From: an uncultured Acetatifactor sp.
GTDB taxonomy: Bacteria > Bacillota > Clostridia > Lachnospirales > Lachnospiraceae
Direction: 5' to 3'
DNA length: 64,000 bases
NCBI GenBank assembly: GCA_910586485.1
Contig: CAJUIA010000017.1
Coordinates: 1 to 64,000, forward strand
Shown: piece by piece, positions 8,190 through 17,210 of the stretch
Position numbering within the stretch: the first letter of the stretch is position 1
How the letters are laid out: each line of letters opens with the position of its first letter
The notes under the pieces: generated by a model
The model's input: only the letters and a program-made list of their open reading frames with translations
Database searches by the model: none
What the model was told of the DNA's origin: nothing
Program-made: the position numbers and the translations under genes

Positions 8190-9251
8190 ATGTTGGAAGC
8201 AAGCTATGGAAAGGAACCCTTTGACCTGCGCTTGACCGTGCTGCGCATGATAAGGCAGTGGAAGAAAATAACAGTCGTTACGTTGGCGGGGATGCTGATT
8301 GTAACCGGGATATATTGCCTGGATAATATTTTGCTTAAGGGAGAGACACAATACCGGGCTTCATCGGTTTACCGCATAGAATACGGAGTGGCCCCGGAGG
8401 ATACCAATCTTGTGATGATTAATTCTCATACCTGGAGTACTTATATACAGGCGGATGAATTTTTGGATGCTGTCAGAGAGCGGCTGGCGGGAAGCGGCTT
8501 CGAGGGGCTGGACAATGAAGAACTCAGAGGGTATATTCAGGGGGACATGGAGTCGGACTGGCGGGTGCCTTCCACCATTGTGACCACAGAGGACGCCGCC
8601 AAGAGTACGGCCATCTCCAAAGCGGCAGAGGAGGCGTTGATTCTGGACTTTTCCAAAGGAATCAGTGAAATCAGGGACATCCGTGTCATTGACCGCAGCG
8701 GGACGGAGAAGGTGCTGCCGGATGTGCGGGTTGGCAGGGCAGCCGTTCTCGGAGCAGTACTGACCTTCTTTTTTACCATGGTGATACTGCTTTTAAAGGA
8801 GCTTGGGGACGACGCGATCTGGCTTCCGGCTGTCATCAGGCGCCGCTACGGGTTGAAAACGGTGGGAACGCTGAAAAGCAGGGAATTAAAAGAAAACATA
8901 CGTTATTGTTTCTCCGGAAGCAAGCAGGCGGCAATCTGCACGGTGCAGGAGGATTGCGATCCCACAGAGGCGGCAGAGACCTTGAAGAGGATTTGTAAAG
9001 GCACAGCGGCAGAAGGTACAAGCTGGGTTGTCGTTCCCTCCCTTTTGCTCTGCCCGGAAGGGATCGAAAAGCTTAAGGCGGCAGATGGAGTGCTGCTGGC
9101 AGTGAAGGCAGGTGCCCATGCAGGGAAAAGGCTGGAATACGCGCTGGAATTTCTGGCGCAGCAGGACTGTGAAGTGACAGCCGTTATTTTACTGGAGGCA
9201 GATGAGCTTCTGCTCAGATGGTATTATGCGCAGAAGGCAGCGCGGAAATGA
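8190..9251 (+). CDS. Chain-length regulator (Wzz/CapA-type) fused to degenerate BY-kinase
   Basis: About 353 residues (357 if ATG 8178 is used; GGAG at 8180 favours 8190). One N-terminal helix (KKITVVTLAGMLIVTGIYCL), an outside segment of about 140 residues and a second helix (AAVLGAVLTFFFTMVILLL) give the two-helix topology of polysaccharide co-polymerases. The cytoplasmic part aligns by eye with BY-type tyrosine kinases: ELKENIRYCF near its start and ADGVLLAVKAGAHAGKRLEY followed by the closing VTAVILLEAD segment. However, no Walker A (GxxGxGKS) or DTPP-like motif is present, and no terminal Tyr cluster. It probably keeps a structural or regulatory part of the kinase partner without catalysis. 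It should control polymer length with the EpsG-like polymerase at 10035. Confidence 0.8.
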   Translation: MLEASYGKEPFDLRLTVLRMIRQWKKITVVTLAGMLIVTGIYCLDNILLKGETQYRASSVYRIEYGVAPEDTNLVMINSHTWSTYIQADEFLDAVRERLAGSGFEGLDNEELRGYIQGDMESDWRVPSTIVTTEDAAKSTAISKAAEEALILDFSKGISEIRDIRVIDRSGTEKVLPDVRVGRAAVLGAVLTFFFTMVILLLKELGDDAIWLPAVIRRRYGLKTVGTLKSRELKENIRYCFSGSKQAAICTVQEDCDPTEAAETLKRICKGTAAEGTSWVVVPSLLLCPEGIEKLKAADGVLLAVKAGAHAGKRLEYALEFLAQQDCEVTAVILLEADELLLRWYYAQKAARK

Positions 9252-10045
9252 GGAAAACAATGAAGGTGCAGGTGCTTGCGTCTGTTATGAACCAAAATCC
9301 TGAGACGATCGCTGAAAAAATGAATCTGGATTCCGATGCGGTGATTATCAACCAGTGCGACAGCTTCGAGAGCCTGGAAACAGAATACAGAGGGCATAGA
9401 GTGCAGTTTTTTTCTTTTCCCGACCGGGGTGTGGGGAGAAGCCGCAACGAGGCCATACTGAGAGCAGATGGGGACATCTGCCTGTTCTCCGATGAGGATA
9501 TTGTCTATGAGCCGGGGTATGCAGAAGCCATTGCAGAGGAATTTGAAAAAAATCATGATGCAGATATGATTCTTTTTAATGTTACAATAAGCGAGGAACG
9601 TCAGACTTACCGAATCAGTGCGCGGAAAAGGGTGCATTGGTATAATTGCGGCAGGTATGGTGCCGTCAGCTTTGCGATCAGGCGGGAGAGCCTGCTTTCC
9701 TCCGGCGTAACCTTTTCCCTTTTATTCGGCGGCGGCGCAAGATACGGCAGCGGGGAGGACAGCCTGTTTTTAAAGGAGTTTATGAGTAAAGGGTATAAGG
9801 TTTATACCGCCCCTGTAACCATTGGCCGGGAGGAATCCAGAGAATCCACCTGGTTTTCGGGTTATCATAAAAAGTTTTTTTTCGACAGGGGAGTGCTTTA
9901 CAGGTATTTATACGGCAGGCTGGATCGGGTGATGGCGCTGCGCTATCTTCTTGTACACAAGGCGAAGCTTTGCGGCGAAAGCGGCATCGGTGAGGCCTAT
10001 GGCTGGATGCGGGAAGGAATGAAGGAGGGAAAGCTTGGAAAGTAG
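9248..10045 (+). CDS. GT2/GT-A-fold glycosyltransferase
   Basis: A 265-residue cytoplasmic protein (261 if ATG 9260 is used, which has GAGGAAA before it; ATG 9248 overlaps the preceding stop as ATGA). The first 60 residues hold a shortened nucleotide-binding fold (DAVIINQCDSF). DRGVGRSRNEAILRADGDIC followed by LFSDEDIVY is the family 2 signature with the metal-binding acidic pair. GSGEDSLFLKEF looks like the catalytic-base ED motif. Such proteins add single sugars to lipid-linked repeat units in capsule and EPS operons. The donor sugar is unknown. Overlap with both neighbours supports co-translation. Confidence 0.85.
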   Translation: MRKTMKVQVLASVMNQNPETIAEKMNLDSDAVIINQCDSFESLETEYRGHRVQFFSFPDRGVGRSRNEAILRADGDICLFSDEDIVYEPGYAEAIAEEFEKNHDADMILFNVTISEERQTYRISARKRVHWYNCGRYGAVSFAIRRESLLSSGVTFSLLFGGGARYGSGEDSLFLKEFMSKGYKVYTAPVTIGREESRESTWFSGYHKKFFFDRGVLYRYLYGRLDRVMALRYLLVHKAKLCGESGIGEAYGWMREGMKEGKLGK

Positions 10046-11183
10046 CGCGCTGGTATATGTTTTTTTAACGGTTATTACTGTTTTGCTGGGACTGTTCGTG
10101 AGGAACGAAGAGTATGCCCCCCTTGCGCTCCGGGGAGGAAGGCTGCCGGGAGAAATGTCCTGCTGCGACAGGCAGAAGGCCAGGAACAGAGTGGGTGCCT
10201 TTGCGGTATATTGTCTCTTGGCGGGAGTGTCTGCATGCAGGATTGCAGTGGGCAATGATTACTGGGTGTATACCAGAAATTTTGATCTGATTTCTCAGGA
10301 GCGGCATGTTTCATCGGAAATCGGCTTTAACTCCATTGTCAGATTTTTTCAGCTGGTGTTTGACGAGGGGAAGCTTCAATATGTTTCCATCTTTGCCTTT
10401 TTTTCGCTGACTACGGTGTTCTTTTTTGTCAGGGCTCTTTGGGATCAGAGCCGTCATTTTGCCTTTTCACTGTTTCTGCTGCTGACGGGAGGCTTTTATT
10501 TCAACAGCCTGAATTCCGTCAGGTACTATTTTGCGCTGGCACTGGCCATGTATTCCATGAAATATGTACTGCGGAGAGAATACGGAAAGTTTATCCTGTG
10601 GATATTGGCAGGTATGTTTATTCACAAATCCATCCTGCTGGTGATTCCGGTATATCTGATTGCTTATTTTCTGTCGGGAATCCGGCTGAAGGGCTGGCAC
10701 TATTGTCTGGGAGGACTGCTGCTGTGCAGTCTTGTGTTCTGCAGGGATTTGTACAGGGAACTGATCTTTTTCTTTTATCCCTTTTACCGGGATTCCGAAT
10801 TTGACAACGGGCAGCTTTCCTGGATGAATATACTGAAGTGCGTCTGTGTGCTGCTGCTGTGCGTCATTTGTTACCGCCGAAGCCTTCAGGATACAAAGGG
10901 GCATCGGCAGAATCGTTTTTATTTTTTCCTGAATCTTTTCGGCCTGGCTGTCTACTGCAGCGGCTCCTTTATACCGGAGACCTCCAGGATCGGCTACTAT
11001 ATGATTATTTCCCAGGTTTTTCTGCTGCCGGAGCTTTTGGCCGGAATGAAACAGGGGTGGCTGCGCAGGCTTTGCTTTGCCGGAGTGATCGGAGCCTTTA
11101 CCGTATACTTCTTTTTACAGTTAAAGGGGATGTATGCCACGGATATTCGACTGCTGCCTTATTTGAACTGGATTTTTAACTGA
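10035..11183 (+). CDS. EpsG-family polymerase-like membrane protein
   Basis: A 382-residue protein with about ten hydrophobic helices. It shows the EpsG/Wzy-like core: an early VGNDYWVYTRNFD motif, the SSEIGFNSIVRF segment, FNSLNSVRYYFALALAMYSM and IHKSILLVIP. EpsG-like proteins are thought to polymerise lipid-linked repeat units on the outer face of the membrane, the Wzy role. The start is TTG 10035 with GGAGGGA before it, overlapping the end of the preceding gene by 11 bases. Paired with the initiating transferase at 6651 and the chain-length regulator at 8190 it completes a Wzy-type set. No separate Wzx flippase gene is seen in this part of the window. Confidence 0.87.
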   Translation: MESSALVYVFLTVITVLLGLFVRNEEYAPLALRGGRLPGEMSCCDRQKARNRVGAFAVYCLLAGVSACRIAVGNDYWVYTRNFDLISQERHVSSEIGFNSIVRFFQLVFDEGKLQYVSIFAFFSLTTVFFFVRALWDQSRHFAFSLFLLLTGGFYFNSLNSVRYYFALALAMYSMKYVLRREYGKFILWILAGMFIHKSILLVIPVYLIAYFLSGIRLKGWHYCLGGLLLCSLVFCRDLYRELIFFFYPFYRDSEFDNGQLSWMNILKCVCVLLLCVICYRRSLQDTKGHRQNRFYFFLNLFGLAVYCSGSFIPETSRIGYYMIISQVFLLPELLAGMKQGWLRRLCFAGVIGAFTVYFFLQLKGMYATDIRLLPYLNWIFN

Positions 11184-11200
11184 GAAGAGGTTATTCTGAA

Positions 11201-12535
11201 ATGAGAGTGTTATGGCTTTGTAATATGATAATGCCCATGATTGCGGAGCAGCTGGGTCTGGAGGCGTCCAACAAGGAGGGTTGGCTTTCCGGTCTTGCCA
11301 GCGTAACGCTGGATCAGGGGCATGAAAATGAAATTGAGCTGGCGGTTGCCTTTCCGGGCCCGGATCAGCTGTTCCCTCCAGGGCAGACATTTTGTATGCG
11401 TACCATCACCGTTCGGGGCAGAGAGCTGAAATGTTTTGGCTTCCGGGAGGATGTGAGCAGGCCTGAGATTTACGATCAGGGCCTTGAGGAAAGCATGAAA
11501 TGGATTATTGATTTCTGGAAGCCGGATATGGTACACTGTTTCGGAACCGAGTATCCGCACACCCTTGCCATGTGCAGAGCTTTTCCGGATAAAAGCAGGC
11601 TGCTCATCAGTCTTCAGGGACTGTGTGCCGTGTATGCGGAATGCTATTTTGCCGATCTGCCCACAGAGGTGATTCGGTCCGTTACCTTACGGGATGTTTT
11701 AAAAAAGGACAGCCTCCGTGAGCAGCAGCGGAAATTTGTAATGCGCGGCGTGATGGAAAAAGAGGCGGTTAAGCTGGCGGGAAACATAGCAGGCAGGACG
11801 GCCTGGGATCATTTTTACACAAAGGAGTGGAATTCGAAAGCCAGATATTTTGTGATGAATGAGACGCTGCGGGAGAGCTTTTACGGGGCAGTCTGGGACA
11901 GGAAAAGCTGCATCCCCCATTCCGTTTTTTTAAGTCAGGGGGATTATCCTATCAAGGGCTTTCACTATATGCTGAAGGCTCTGCCCAAAATACTGGAAAC
12001 ATTTCCGGATACGAAGGTTTATGTGGCGGGAAACAGTATCATAAATTACGGGACGCTAAAGCAAAAGCTGAAAATATCCGCCTATGGCAGGTATTTGAGA
12101 AGGCTGATCCGGGAAAACGGGCTGCAGGATGCGGTTGTCATGCTGGGAAGGCTGGAGGAAGGACAGATGCGGGAAAGATATTTAAAGAGCCATCTGTTCG
12201 TCTGCTGTTCTTCCATAGAGAATTCGCCCAATTCCCTGGGCGAGGCCATGCTGCTGGGAGTGCCCTGCGTCAGCGCGGATGTGGGGGGGATCCCCAGCAT
12301 CTTTACCGGCGGCGGGGACGGCATTATGTACGAAGGGTTTCGAGTTGGATTAAATAACGAGAGTAATTTGAAAGCTGTTTCCGAAAAGCTTGCAAAATCA
12401 GTAATTGAGATGTGGCAAAATGAAAGTGCGCTGGAAATTTATGGGAAAAATGCAAGAAAACATGCAGAAAAAACCCATGATCCAGTACAAAACTATAGAA
12501 TAATGACTGAAATTTATGCAGAGATTACAGAATAA
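11201..12535 (+). CDS. GT4 glycosyltransferase
   Basis: A 444-residue cytoplasmic GT-B-fold enzyme. The C-terminal donor-binding half has GFHYMLKALPKILETFPDTK, the VVMLGRLEEGQM motif, and the retaining GT4 signature in which SIENSPNSLGEAMLLGVPCV gives the E-x7-E pair, followed by SADVGGIPSIF. The N-terminal half has DMVHCFGTEYPH in the acceptor domain. Codons near the 3' end (from about 12340) become A/T-richer, with aaa and att runs, compared with the G/C-rich body. That may reflect recombination at the gene end. The sugar is unknown. It starts 17 bases after the polymerase gene. Confidence 0.9.
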   Translation: MRVLWLCNMIMPMIAEQLGLEASNKEGWLSGLASVTLDQGHENEIELAVAFPGPDQLFPPGQTFCMRTITVRGRELKCFGFREDVSRPEIYDQGLEESMKWIIDFWKPDMVHCFGTEYPHTLAMCRAFPDKSRLLISLQGLCAVYAECYFADLPTEVIRSVTLRDVLKKDSLREQQRKFVMRGVMEKEAVKLAGNIAGRTAWDHFYTKEWNSKARYFVMNETLRESFYGAVWDRKSCIPHSVFLSQGDYPIKGFHYMLKALPKILETFPDTKVYVAGNSIINYGTLKQKLKISAYGRYLRRLIRENGLQDAVVMLGRLEEGQMRERYLKSHLFVCCSSIENSPNSLGEAMLLGVPCVSADVGGIPSIFTGGGDGIMYEGFRVGLNNESNLKAVSEKLAKSVIEMWQNESALEIYGKNARKHAEKTHDPVQNYRIMTEIYAEITE

Positions 12536-12583
12536 GAAAATGATACTTTTTAATGAAACCTGCACCGGGAGATTTCGTCTTAT

Positions 12584-13858
12584 ATGGAAACAAGAGAAAA
12601 TATGAGTACGGACGTTATGAAACAACCTGTCTTTGTGTTTGTATCCAATTATCTGAATCATCATCAGATACCCTTTTGCAATGCCATGTATCAGCTTTGC
12701 GGGGGCAGCTTTGTGTTTGTACAGACAGAGCCCGTAGAAGAGGAACGGGTGCGGATGGGCTGGGCGGGAGAGGTGCATCAGCCCTATCTGAAGCTGTATT
12801 ATGAATCTACAGAGGAATGCAAAAAGCTGATTCTACAGGCGCAGATCGTGATGTTTGGCGGCTGTGACGAGGAAGCCTATATAGTAGAGAGGCTGAAGGC
12901 GGGCAGGCCTGTGATCCGTTACAGCGAGCGCCTGTATAAAACAGGGCAGTGGAAGGCGGTGTCTCCCAGGGGGCTTAAGAAAAAGTATCATGACCATACC
13001 AAGTATCGTAAAGCGCCGGTTTATCTTCTTTGCGCAGGGGCATATGTACCCGCGGATTTTTCCATTGTAAAAGCATACCCAAAGAAAATGTACTGCTGGG
13101 GATACTTTCCGGAGACGAAGCATTATGATGTGGACAGGCTGTTATCAGGGAAGGGCTGGGAAGTCAGGGAGGAATTCCGGGGAAACGGCAGGGAGAAAAT
13201 TCCGTATATACTCTGGGCAGCCCGCATGATTGACTGGAAGCATCCGGAGCTGGCCCTGGAGACCGCAAGATATTTAAAGTCCAGAGGCATCCCTTTTCAT
13301 ATGGACATGATTGGCGGCGGCAGCATGGAAGAGGAGATCAAGGCCCTGCGGGCAGAGTACGGGCTGGAAGAAGAAGTAAGCCTTCCCGGCTTTTTACCGC
13401 CTGACCGGGTGCGGGAGTATATGGAAAGAGCCGATATTTTTCTGTTCACCAGCGACAGACAGGAGGGCTGGGGGGCGGTTGCCAATGAGGCCATGAACAG
13501 CGGCTGCGCCGTGCTGGCGGATCATATGATCGGAGCGGTGCCCTATCTGATTCAGGATGAGGAAAACGGCTTGATTTATCGGGACGGAGACAGACAGGAG
13601 CTGTTTGAGCTGGCGGAGAAGCTGGTAAAAAGCAGAGAGCTTTGTGCCCGGCTGGGGAAAAACGCCTACCGGACCATAACGGAGGTCTGGAATGCGGAAG
13701 CAGCGGCGAAAGCCCTGTGGGCGCTTTGCGGGAAGCTGGGGCTACGGGATGGCTCTGCAGAAGTCCAAGGCGGCGCTTATCCGGCACCCTGTGTTCCCGC
13801 GGTGGTGATTTCCGAGCGCAGGATGTACGGCCTGCTGAAAAAGGAGAAAAAACAGTGA
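12584..13858 (+). CDS. GT4 glycosyltransferase
   Basis: A 424-residue GT-B enzyme. The C-terminal half shows ILWAARMIDWKHPELALETA, GLEEEVSLPGFLPPDRVREY, FTSDRQEGWGAVANEAMNSG (E-x7-E like) and DEENGLIYRDGD. The N-terminal half opens YLNHHQIPFCNAMYQL, as in transferases of capsular clusters. A second in-frame ATG at 12602 could also be used; GGGAGA before 12584 is modestly placed. The end carries an extra Pro-rich tail of about 30 residues that overlaps the next gene's start codon by four bases (GTGA). Specificity is unknown. Confidence 0.9.
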   Translation: METRENMSTDVMKQPVFVFVSNYLNHHQIPFCNAMYQLCGGSFVFVQTEPVEEERVRMGWAGEVHQPYLKLYYESTEECKKLILQAQIVMFGGCDEEAYIVERLKAGRPVIRYSERLYKTGQWKAVSPRGLKKKYHDHTKYRKAPVYLLCAGAYVPADFSIVKAYPKKMYCWGYFPETKHYDVDRLLSGKGWEVREEFRGNGREKIPYILWAARMIDWKHPELALETARYLKSRGIPFHMDMIGGGSMEEEIKALRAEYGLEEEVSLPGFLPPDRVREYMERADIFLFTSDRQEGWGAVANEAMNSGCAVLADHMIGAVPYLIQDEENGLIYRDGDRQELFELAEKLVKSRELCARLGKNAYRTITEVWNAEAAAKALWALCGKLGLRDGSAEVQGGAYPAPCVPAVVISERRMYGLLKKEKKQ

Positions 13859-14910
13859 TCAGTGTCATTGTGCCTGTATATAACACAAGAGAATATTTGA
13901 AGCGCTGCGTGGATTCGCTGTTGAAGCAGACCTGCTCGGAGCTGGAGATTATCTTGGTGGACGACGGCTCCACGGACGGAAGCGGAGAGCTTTGCGACCG
14001 CTTTGCCGCCGCCAGTCCGCAGGTCCGTGTCTTTCATAAGGAAAACGGGGGCTCTTCATCGGCGCGAAATTTGGGAATTGCAAATGCAGGCGGGGACTAT
14101 ATCGGTTTTGTGGACAGCGACGACTATGTGGACGCAGATATGTATGAAAGACTGTATGCGGGAGTCATGAAGTATCATGTGAAAGCTGCGCAGATCGGCA
14201 GAAATGAGATTGGTCCTGACGGCAGTCCGTTGCCGGATATTTGCGTCCCGCCGGTCAGGGAGGAATGTATTGCTCCGGAAGCATTTATGAAGGAGCTTTT
14301 GATGCACAGGGGTGACTGCTCCTTCTGCACAAAGCTGATCAGCCGGGAGCTGTTTTTTCCGGAAAGGTTTGGCAGCGAAGCAAAAGAGCAGGGAAGGTCC
14401 GGGGACGAGACGGAGACGAGCCCTGAAAGGCTGTTTCCCGTGGGGGTGCTGAATGAGGACTTTCATCTGCTGATCGGGATACTGAAGGAAGCAGGGCCCA
14501 TTTTATCTCTGCCGGGGTATGCTTATCATGTGGTTTACAGGCTGGGAAGTAATTCCAGAAAGGAAAGCCGGGAGAATTTTTCCAGGGTGTATGCCGACAA
14601 TGTGGACAACGCGGATCTGGCGGCAAAAATCGTGGTCAGGGATTATCCGGGGCTGGAGGCGGCTGCCTTTCGTTTTGGGATCTTTCAGCGGCTGGATTAC
14701 ATGCTGCATATTCCCGTGGCGCAGATGAACGGAGAAAATAAAATGTACCGGGAAATCAGAGGGTATCTTAGGAAAAATTGGCTTAAATCCATGAAGAATC
14801 CCCTGCTGACGGGGAAAAACAAGGTTTATCATACGCTTTTTGCACTGGCGCCCCGTGGGGTAAGAAGGCTGCACAGGAGACTGCGGGGGTTGGGAAAAAC
14901 TACCGTGTAA
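13855..14910 (+). CDS. GT2 glycosyltransferase
   Basis: A 351-residue family 2 transferase starting at GTG 13855, overlapping the previous stop as GTGA, with AGGAG at 13841-13845. It begins directly with VISVIVPVYNTREYLKRCVD, then IILVDDGSTDGSGELCDRF, ENGGSSSARNLGI and YIGFVDSDDYVD, all classic family features including the DSDD metal site. The C-terminal third (ENFSRVYADNVDNADLAAKI) matches the usual accessory domain of capsule GT2 enzymes. There are no membrane helices. The open frame extends upstream to 13642, but that part lies within the previous gene. Substrate is unknown. Confidence 0.9.
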   Translation: MISVIVPVYNTREYLKRCVDSLLKQTCSELEIILVDDGSTDGSGELCDRFAAASPQVRVFHKENGGSSSARNLGIANAGGDYIGFVDSDDYVDADMYERLYAGVMKYHVKAAQIGRNEIGPDGSPLPDICVPPVREECIAPEAFMKELLMHRGDCSFCTKLISRELFFPERFGSEAKEQGRSGDETETSPERLFPVGVLNEDFHLLIGILKEAGPILSLPGYAYHVVYRLGSNSRKESRENFSRVYADNVDNADLAAKIVVRDYPGLEAAAFRFGIFQRLDYMLHIPVAQMNGENKMYREIRGYLRKNWLKSMKNPLLTGKNKVYHTLFALAPRGVRRLHRRLRGLGKTTV

Positions 14911-15007
14911 AAAGAGCAGTAGTTATGTTATTGTATTTTTACAGACTGTTTACTTTGAGCAGGCGTTTTACATCCGGATGAGCGGCCGGTCTGACAGGAG
15001 TTGGCGA

Positions 15008-17185
15008 ATGATGATAAAAGCACATAAGCGGAAATATAAAAAGTACATAGCGGACATTCTGGCAGCGGCTCTGTTTCTGGCAGGAGTATTTACCACGGTG
15101 CTTCCTGCCCGCGCGGAAGGAAGCCGTTACCCGGCGGACATGGATGCGGAAACGGCACTTTTCATTGACGAGGCCGGGACGGTATTGCAGGAAATTGCGG
15201 CGGAACGGGAGATCATGGCCCTGGTGTACCTGGCTGACGAATATCCGGTGCGCACGGAGCCTTCTTTGGACAGTGGGGCGGCAGTTACGGTACTCAGCGG
15301 GCAGATGGTGAATATTCTGGACGTATATGTGGACCGGGATTTCCAGGTTTGGGAATATGTGGAGCTGGAATACGGCGGGGCCAGCTATAGCGGTTATGTA
15401 CCGAGGGCAAACCTTGCGGTTTCCGATGCCCGTTTTCTCCAGTGGGAGGAAACCTACGGAATGAATGGGGGAAGCAATGTATACTCGGTGAACGGGGCAA
15501 CAGGTTATCCGGATATAGAAGCCTTTCCGGAAAGCTATCATCCGGCTCTTTTGGCCCTGAAGGAGCAGCACCCTTCCTGGACGTTCGTGAAGATGAATAC
15601 CACCTTAAACTGGGATGCGGTGATTTATGCCCAGATGCAGGGCGGCAAGAGTCTGGCCCACAAAAGCCTTCCCGACTGGGCGAAGAACGGTCTGTATGAT
15701 ACCGGAAACTGGTATTACGCTACAGAGGCGGCAGTCAAGGTTTACATGGATCCCCGCAACGGCCTGACGGAGGATGGCATTTTCCAGTTTGAGCAGCTGA
15801 CCTATAACGAACAATATCACACCCTGGAGGCCATGCGTACATTCTTAAACAATACCTTTATGAATGACAGCAAGCCGGCTCCCGGACAGGACACCATGAC
15901 CTTTGCGGAGATGTTCTGGTATATCGGAAAGGAAGAAATCAGAAAGGTCAGCCCCTTTCACCTGGCGGCAAGGGTGCTTCAGGAACAGGGACAGGGTAAT
16001 TCTCCGCTGATTTCAGGAACTTATCCCGGCTATGAGGGCTATTATAATTATTTTAATATAGGGGCAAGCGGAAAGACCAACGAAGAAGTGATTATCAACG
16101 GTCTGCAGTATGCCATGGATCATGGCTGGAAGGGGTCGTACGCTTCCGTTCTGGGCGGGGCGGATTTTATCTCTGCCAACTATATTAAAAAGGGACAGGA
16201 TACGCTGTACCTGCAGAAATTTAATGTGAATCCCAACGGCAGCCATCCCGTACACACGCATCAGTATATGCAGAATATTTCCGCGCCCACATCCGAAGCG
16301 CTCAGTATGAAGAAGCTTTACGCCGGAGCAAATTCTCTGGACAGTACCTTTGTGTTTAAAATTCCGGTATTTGAAAACATGCCGGCTAAGCCCTGCGCTG
16401 CCCCTGGAACGGAAGAACCGGTGGAAGAGAGCCTTGAGATTGTACTTGAGCTGCCGGAGGGTTATACGGAGCCGGTGATCTGGCTGGACGGCGTGGCCTT
16501 TACGGGAACCTTCAATGAGCGGACGGTTACCTTAACGGCGGCGGATAAAAATGCGCAGGGAGCGGTGGCTTATAAATATAATGAAGCCGGCGTGCCTACC
16601 GGGATGTATGTATGGAGCCTGAAATACGATAACGGTCGTTATATCGTACAGGCGGAGCCGGAGCTGGAGGATTTACTGACCTATCATGGTTTTTCCATCC
16701 GCATTACGGGAAAATCGGGTATCCGTTTTAAAACGGGAATATCCGTAGACCTGCGGAACAGGCTTACCTCTGCCGGCGTAAATGATTACAGGCTTTTGGA
16801 ATACGGTACGCTGGTTATGAACGACGCCAACAGGGAGCAATATCCCATGGTGAAGGGCGGCGCCAAGGTGCAGAGCGGAATGGCCTATGGGGCTGACGGA
16901 AACGGCGGATTTACGGATGTGGTATTTGAAACGGTGGAAAACAGATACCGGTATACATCAGTACTGGTGGGAGTGCCTGCCTCACAGTACAAGACGGCGT
17001 TTGCCTTTCGCGGATACATCATTCTGGAGAGATACGGTAAGGAGCTTACGCTTTACGGTCCGCCTGTGGCGAGAAGCATCTACGCCCTGGCAGAGCAGCT
17101 GCTGGAGCGGGGCAGCTATGAGCCGGGGAGCGAGGCATACGAATTCCTTACAAACCTGATCAAGGACGGAGACGCCCAGCCGTAG
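15008..17185 (+). CDS. Secreted SH3b / GH73-type N-acetylglucosaminidase-like protein
   Basis: A 725-residue exported protein with signal peptide (lysine-rich start, then ILAAALFLAGVFTTVLPARA, cut after ARA). Residues about 65-125 form a bacterial SH3-like wall-binding domain (YPVRTEPSLDSGAAVTVLSG). Residues about 165-430 are a LYZ2/GH73-like glucosaminidase domain. It has the HPSWTFVKMNTTLNWD opening found in clostridial wall glucosaminidases and the likely acid catalyst in RVLQEQGQGNSP, followed by YYNYFNIGA. The last 270 residues are uncharacterised beta-rich sequence. AGGAG at 14996-15000 sets the start at ATG 15008 rather than 14978. It would cut peptidoglycan or process wall glycans. 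Placement inside the polymer cluster suggests coordinated wall remodelling (inference). Confidence 0.82.
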   Translation: MMIKAHKRKYKKYIADILAAALFLAGVFTTVLPARAEGSRYPADMDAETALFIDEAGTVLQEIAAEREIMALVYLADEYPVRTEPSLDSGAAVTVLSGQMVNILDVYVDRDFQVWEYVELEYGGASYSGYVPRANLAVSDARFLQWEETYGMNGGSNVYSVNGATGYPDIEAFPESYHPALLALKEQHPSWTFVKMNTTLNWDAVIYAQMQGGKSLAHKSLPDWAKNGLYDTGNWYYATEAAVKVYMDPRNGLTEDGIFQFEQLTYNEQYHTLEAMRTFLNNTFMNDSKPAPGQDTMTFAEMFWYIGKEEIRKVSPFHLAARVLQEQGQGNSPLISGTYPGYEGYYNYFNIGASGKTNEEVIINGLQYAMDHGWKGSYASVLGGADFISANYIKKGQDTLYLQKFNVNPNGSHPVHTHQYMQNISAPTSEALSMKKLYAGANSLDSTFVFKIPVFENMPAKPCAAPGTEEPVEESLEIVLELPEGYTEPVIWLDGVAFTGTFNERTVTLTAADKNAQGAVAYKYNEAGVPTGMYVWSLKYDNGRYIVQAEPELEDLLTYHGFSIRITGKSGIRFKTGISVDLRNRLTSAGVNDYRLLEYGTLVMNDANREQYPMVKGGAKVQSGMAYGADGNGGFTDVVFETVENRYRYTSVLVGVPASQYKTAFAFRGYIILERYGKELTLYGPPVARSIYALAEQLLERGSYEPGSEAYEFLTNLIKDGDAQP

Positions 17186-17210
17186 TAAAGCGGAATTATG
17201 GAGGAACAGC

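Noticed and set aside
13642..13854. Upstream part of the GT2 open frame
   Set aside because: It overlaps the previous GT4 gene; GTG 13855 has the ribosome site and begins the family fold.
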